The translations under genes and the position numbers were made by a program. This document shows positions 61,001 to 64,000 of a stretch of 64,000 bases of DNA, piece after piece. Numbering within the stretch: the first letter of the stretch is position 1; the number at the start of each line of letters is the position of its first letter. The stretch is from contig ARYC01017436.1 of assembly GCA_000711775.1 (NCBI GenBank), positions 62,001 through 126,000 of the forward strand. The letters are read 5' to 3'. Origin of the DNA: Oxytricha trifallax (lineage: Eukaryota > Ciliophora > Spirotrichea > Sporadotrichida > Oxytrichidae). The notes under the pieces were generated by a model. The model was not told the origin of the DNA, searched no databases, and saw only the letters and a list, made by a program, of their open reading frames with translations.

Positions 61001-63980
61001 CCTTACAGCTATCTACTTAAGAATGAGTAGTACCAAAATAAGTTTGCTAACGAATACATGATTCTTAGAGAGGCTTAGAGAAGAGATTTCAAGAACTTGC
61101 TTAAGCTAAATAGTGTCATTTTAAGCTACGGTTGTATCGCATTAAGGCTTAAGAAATATGAAATGACTCTGAGAGATTATCTAAATCATAACAGATACCC
61201 AGATGATTTGAATGATATACCATCAGATATGATATAAGGTGTCAAGGAGTTGCATGAACTTGGATATGTTCATAGAGATTTGAAGCCTGAAAATGTTATG
61301 ATAAACCACTGCCTTCAAAAAGTAGCTGTTTATAGATTTCAATAGAGCATTAAGATAAGAGATAGTAACCTTATTAAGGTTCTTGACACACCTAGATACT
61401 TCTCAATCAGAGAGAAATGGACTTATAGCTCTGTTTAGTGGGATATATGGGTGAACAGAGCTATTATATTAGAGAGTAATATGGAAAGAATGGCTTACTT
61501 TGGTAAAAAATTGAAAAATAATCAATCAGTTAAGCTTAGAAGCATATTAAGTAAGAGAATGTATGCAAGGAAATAAAAAAGATAGTAGAGATGATAATAA
61601 TCAGCGCTCCCTCCTATCCAAGGTAAACATTGGATGACTTACTTGTGCCACTTAAGAGAGTAAGATTCCAGTGGTATAACAAAGACAAGCAAATAAATTT
61701 CTTTTGAACTAATTTGCCTAATATTCATTAAATATTCATTAAATTTACATAAAACCTGCGTTTTCTCTACTAACCCAATAAGACCCCAACTATACACTAA
61801 AAATCAAAGCACTTAGAAACCAAACTTAGGGGTTTTGGGGTTTTGAATATGTTGGACCTAATATGGATGTTTATGCTAACATGGATACCTATTTCACAAT
61901 GTACGTTTAGCAAATGAATTAGCACACAGATCCATATACTGGAGCTTCATCATGGACTTTGTAATATGAATAAATCCAAAAATTATTACTCTAAATTTAA
62001 TTTTTTAATATAATGGTAAGATGGCTGAAATTAAGTAAAGGTTTTCCATATTCATATATTAATTTATATTTTTTTTACTGAAAATAGTTTAGCATTTTTC
62101 ATTTAGAAATACAACCATTATAATCATCTCATAATAATTTTTTATAAAATATTCAAAATTTATCAGAATATGTTAATAATTTACAAAATAGGTTTAATAA
62201 AGATTTAACATTATTAGAGCGTAGTAGTAGTAAATCGCTCAAGCTAGGGAGATTGATCAAAATTCAATAATAGATCTAATAAAATGAAAGATCTCTATTC
62301 TATTAATCATTATTGTATGAACACATTTGATTTGGGGAAATAAATAATAAATTAATAATTACTAATTAAATTCGTGGCAGCAAACTTTCTGTAAACCTAG
62401 ACAATATAGTAATTGTTCGATAGGTAATTCAAAATTAGCTGGACTTTTAAATTGTCGGAACCCCTCTATTAAATCCCTGGAGCGAGATAACTCGAATTCA
62501 ATTTTGGGTAATTTTTCAGTTAATTTTTTTTTAAAAATTGAATTCGAGTTATCTCGTTCCAGGGATTTAATAGAGGGGTACCGCCAATTTAAAAGTCCAG
62601 ATAATTTTTAATTCCTTATCGAACAAGTACCATATTGTTTAGGTTTACAGAAACTTTACTGCCAGGATTTTAATATATTATATTATTAATTAATTATTAA
62701 TTTCCCAAATCAAATGTATTCCTACAATGTTATTAATTGCTTTTATATTGATATTAAATAAGGGTCTTAAATTCCTTAATAAGGAATTTTTTTTATAAGA
62801 ATTTACCTTATTATATTGCTAAGATGAAGTAGAAAATGAATTTTTATACTCTCAATTATTTAACTCGTAATTTACATCTGACAGTACGATATAAAGAAAA
62901 CTTATAGCAACTAAATGAATTTTACTTCAATAAGATTTTTTTATAAATTATTGATACAAAGTCTCCTTAATCTCCAATATTTTTTACTTTTTGTTCCTTT
63001 TGCGATCACAAAAAATATTTATGCAATTAATAATACTAGATTTAGCATTATTGAATCGTAATATGCTTTTTAATAAAAGATCAATTTAGGGGAAAATTTC
63101 TTGCTTTTGCTTTTTTCTAAAGTTTTAAAAAAGTTTCATAGATTATAAATTTTTCAATTTTAAGAAATTTCAATTTCTTTCTTCTTATAAGACAATTTTG
63201 GAACTGAAATTTATTGAGGTTTCAGTAATCGTAGTAAATATTTTCTAATTTAAGTAAATTCTTTATTAACACTTAAACCATTAATATTTTTTTATCTTAA
63301 TTAATTTTTATTGTTACATATAGTGCCCAATTGTTTCTATTATAATATTTACATTTATGCTACTTTTTCTATAATTAATAAATAAAATTACACATCAAGT
63401 AAATTTATGATTTTAAAGCTTTTAAAGGAAGTTTAACCTATTTATTAACATTTACAACTATAAATGTGTTAAAAGAATTTTAAAATAAATAATTTTAAGT
63501 AAAACTATTAATTTAATATCTTATAAAATGGATATAGAACACATACTTGCTTGTATCCAAAAAGCTTCCTCTCTTTCTTCTTTATATAAAAAATACTTTA
63601 AGTATACATAACTAATTTATTTTTAAAGATATTAATTCGTTGATAAAAACAAAACTGAATGTTATTTTAATAATTTTAAGTAGATAGAGAGGATTCTTAA
63701 AAATAAAATTGATGTTTTAAATATAATATGATGAAATGTAATATAGAAAGATTCGGTTCTGATTTATAAGAAGATGCAAAATTTCTTGGTTTAGCAAATT
63801 TTTGGTGTATGAACGGCACTGATTTAACCATCACTAATAAATAAACATCCTTCTCTATAATCTTTGACTACTGTAATTAAACCTTCCTAGATCGGATGTA
63901 CCCAGGTTAAGGGAAAATATGCAAGACCATTGATTAGATAACCCCTGAATTGTCAAAAAGTACATTATATAGATATTGAA
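52047..63980 (+). CDS. Ciliate membrane protein gene, split by IESs and a nested TBE; 3' end uncertain
   Basis: Coding pieces: about 52047-52153 (KLASSLKGIDRFGSQITLTLN...FNTCFGGV); 53396-53541 (a transmembrane segment LSILAWMGALAYFAYC, then NEYQMASINGYKGN); 53592-53669 (PIVSNVQQFNRNLTGHFDPAFILQ); from 61846 (YVGPNMDVYANMDTYFTMYV); and a last piece from about 63740 (CNIERFGSDLQEDAKFLGLANFWC...CNQTF). The D+FG...TLN start, FGG and first membrane helix, followed by a large ectodomain with a C....RFG segment, is a layout common in ciliate membrane proteins of unknown transport or receptor role. The first four pieces join in frame. The join to the last piece does not, so a segment is missing or misplaced. 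The ATG and the end were not found. Confidence 0.7.
52150..53395 (+). other. IES, 1,246 bp, pointer GAGT, carrying a fold-back element
   Basis: GAGT at 52150-52153 and 53396-53399. Excision gives FNTCFGGVLSILAWMG, joining the N-terminal motif to the membrane helix in frame. Nearly all of the IES is the inverted-repeat element at 52358-53331. Confidence 0.8.
52358..53331. mobile_element. Fold-back (long inverted repeat) element, about 974 bp
   Basis: Two arms of about 480 bases face each other around a centre near 52850. The outer ends read TGTTCTGACCGACACCCG and its complement, followed by C-rich/G-rich blocks with repeated TACC/GGTA units (CTTCTTGGTAG). The inner arm is AT-rich. The arms are nearly identical, apart from an extra C-rich repeat unit in the right arm and scattered changes. 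No frame is inside. It is therefore a non-autonomous element of fold-back/MITE type. Target duplication unclear. Confidence 0.88.
53537..53591 (+). other. IES, 55 bp, pointer TAAAT
   Basis: Repeats at 53537-53541 and 53592-53596. Excision gives DYTHNLSLNPIVSNVQ in frame. Confidence 0.83.
53670..53750 (+). repeat. Outer TBE left terminal inverted repeat
   Basis: Begins with 17 bases of C4A4 repeat, then an AT-rich stretch with TAAGTGCTTTGATTT and a GGGGTCTTATTGGGTTTAG block. It pairs with the right repeat at about 61768-61845. Confidence 0.9.
54842..54919 (+). repeat. Inner TBE left terminal inverted repeat (78 bp)
   Basis: Matches the complement of 58820-58897 with only a few differences. 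The outer 17 bases are telomere-like C4A4. Confidence 0.9.
55000..55984 (+). pseudogene. Inner TBE 42-kDa DDE transposase, near-intact
   Basis: Reads FPELKISAQSVANIYKRNG, KRVIDFTLPFYNNNLNY, HADEAVFKFNTF, LFVDSLSVHKTK and NVPYSPQFNGIEFYW, then NVYKQVLELSQ and TGA 55982-55984. The Asp, Asp and Glu positions of a DDE catalytic triad are present. Two in-frame TGA codons (near 55172 in the N-terminal part and at 55555-55560 before GISEDAG) make this copy non-coding as read, though the second replaces a codon in an otherwise perfect frame. Confidence 0.85.
55985..56860 (-). pseudogene. Inner TBE 22-kDa gene (function unknown)
   Basis: Minus strand from MPIFK at 56860. Recognisable blocks shared with the outer copy: FLRAILCEEKKA, IPNYPEISVTNLYNDAM, YLPTKKQLSNKLPE, YSIS, GTGIFLMKE, HRERKSQT, SMNIDAGAGSKRRNLG. 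A GTAAGT...TTCTTAG stretch after codon 5 looks like an intron. One or two frameshifts are present (e.g. between YLPTKK and the C-terminal blocks). No known domain. The conserved YLPTKKQLS and DAGAG(S/T) patches are the best family markers. Confidence 0.8.
56965..57150. promoter_or_regulatory. Iterated motif in the divergent promoter of the inner TBE
   Basis: Four to five copies of a unit like AGTACTTAATTAGGAGCA lie between the 22-kDa (-) and 57-kDa (+) genes, together with palindromic GGTACGTACT. The corresponding gap of the outer TBE (59880-60090) has a different iterated unit, TTGGTACCA. Position between divergent genes suggests control of both; this is inference. Confidence 0.55.
57335..58778 (+). 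pseudogene. Inner TBE 57-kDa zinc-finger/kinase gene
   Basis: ATG 57335 (MSANILRKTT) to TGA 58776-58778, 480 codons long overall. Two C2H2-type fingers near 57590-57770: in this copy the first lacks one Cys (YYSELC) and the second has Tyr for the first His (KKYILKAH). Then a protein-kinase-like half: HRDLKPENIMIN, IIDFN where DFG is expected, GTQGYYPERED, DVWALAAIII. A TGA at 57812 and a frame jump near 58095 break it. Role in the TBE life cycle unknown. Confidence 0.85.
58820..58897 (-). repeat. Inner TBE right terminal inverted repeat (78 bp)
   Basis: Ends in G4T4 repeat at 58881-58897, directly followed by AAT. Confidence 0.9.
58940..59800 (-). pseudogene. Outer TBE 22-kDa gene (function unknown)
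   Basis: Starts MSIFNTKILSSRIQ near 59779. Blocks match the inner copy: FLKAILCDEKKAF, IQNYPEISVTNLQDDAM, YLPTKKQLSSILPE, GTGIFLMKEHAKVHRE, EINIDSGAGTNRRNMG. There are at least two frame changes. Product unknown. Confidence 0.8.
59880..60090. promoter_or_regulatory. Iterated TTGGTACCA motif in the divergent promoter of the outer TBE
   Basis: Several copies of (A)TTGGTACCA and half-sites GTACC/GGTAC lie between the divergent 22-kDa and 57-kDa genes. It holds the same position as the iterated unit of the inner element but has a different sequence. Confidence 0.5.
60268..61703 (+). pseudogene. Outer TBE 57-kDa zinc-finger/kinase gene
   Basis: ATG 60268 (MAANLNRKAVSL). First finger CQDC...STDSSLKRHIKEIH is split by a frameshift near 60530. 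The second, YKCTTCMKSNTHSAEVKKHMQKHH, has all four zinc ligands. The kinase part shows YEMTLRDYL, HRDLKPENVMIN and IDFNRALR (DFN again), then further breaks near 60750, 61310 and after. Longer finger region better preserved, kinase tail worse, than in the inner copy. Confidence 0.85.
61768..61845 (-). repeat. Outer TBE right terminal inverted repeat
   Basis: Ends in G4T4 at 61829-61845 followed by AAT (61846-61848). It pairs with 53670-53750 with several mismatches. Confidence 0.9.
61986..63739. other. AT-rich non-coding stretch (probable IES region)
   Basis: Lies between two coding pieces of the membrane protein gene. It holds the fold-back element at 62301-62740 and otherwise no coding signal apart from a short Q-rich frame near 62217-62290. 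The repeat TAATATGA occurs near both ends, but joining there does not keep the frame of the left piece. Confidence 0.6.
62301..62740. mobile_element. Second fold-back/MITE element, about 440 bp
   Basis: Arms of about 205 bases (62301-62515 and 62530-62740) are inverted copies with about 10-15% differences. Matching landmarks: ACATTTGATTTGG, TTTCTGTAAACCTA, TGTTCGATA, CTGGACTTTTAAATTG, CCTCTATTAAATCCCTGG, GAGATAACTCGAATTCAA. The loop is a short T/A run. There is no frame. The arms are less alike than those of the element at 52358, so it is probably older. Confidence 0.85.
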
Positions 63981-64000
63981 TAAATAGAATTTATTTGCAA

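Larger units (their letters stand above)
53670..61845 (+). mobile_element. TBE transposon (outer), 4,117 bp of its own plus a nested TBE
   Basis: Ends CAAAACCCCAAAACCCC at 53670 and its complement at 61845, within terminal inverted repeats of about 80 bases that share the inner block ATTGGGTTTAG. Target duplication AAT at 53667-53669 and 61846-61848 fits the ANT rule of TBEs (Tc1/mariner group, telomere-bearing elements). Order of genes: transposase (+), 22-kDa (-), 57-kDa zinc-finger/kinase (+). It interrupts the host membrane protein gene within a codon series. All three genes show frame breaks. Confidence 0.93.

Overview
Kind of DNA. The window reads as germline (micronuclear) DNA of a spirotrich ciliate, most like an oxytrichid (Oxytricha/Stylonychia group). 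The evidence is internal. (1) Long reading frames appear only if TAA and TAG are read as glutamine and TGA is the sole stop; several then run for kilobases. (2) Those frames are broken by short AT-rich segments bounded by direct repeats of 4-10 bases. Removing the segment and one repeat copy restores the frame, which is how internal eliminated segments (IESs) with pointers behave. About thirty junctions could be read this way. (3) There are TBE transposons whose ends carry C4A4 telomere-like repeats and whose target duplication is ANT. No virus-like element, CRISPR array or prokaryotic feature was seen.

Layout. 1-811: end of a decayed TBE. 1477-3390 (-) and 4008-6047 (+): two glutamine-rich proteins. 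6543-9255 (+): LRRC43-like leucine-rich-repeat protein with five IESs. 9306-10739 (-): tandem FHA protein. 10809-11735 (-): small charged protein. 12314-18212 (+): tubulin tyrosine ligase-like (TTLL) enzyme. 18686-23890 (-): large coiled-coil protein. 24016-24465 (-): small acidic protein. 24891-31480 (-): very large Sfi1-like, tryptophan-rich helical-repeat protein. Near 32110-32415: GC-rich, SINE-like island. 32813-35049 (-): single-pass Cys-rich membrane protein. 35165-38240 (+): CCDC6-like coiled-coil gene; its 3' end is duplicated at 42556-43185. 39440-39898: another TBE relic. 40182-42023 (+): Q/S-rich protein. 43343-46147 (-): coiled-coil protein. 46228-47531 (+): secreted/anchored Cys-rich protein whose IES has transposon-like inverted ends. 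47739-49199 (+): conserved protein of unknown function. 50319-50880 (-): LITAF-like protein. 52047 to the window end (+): membrane protein gene split by a 1.2-kb IES carrying a fold-back element, by a TBE that itself contains a second TBE, and by a further IES region with another fold-back element.

How it fits together. Genes sit close together on both strands, separated by very AT-rich spacers. Several products point to cilia, centrioles or cytoskeleton (TTLL, LRRC43-like, Sfi1-like), as expected for a ciliate. The mobile DNA lies where development removes it: inside IESs, or precisely at an AAT duplication in a reading frame. Coordinates of genes are germline spans including IESs and introns. 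Product names rest on motif reading alone and no database search was made.
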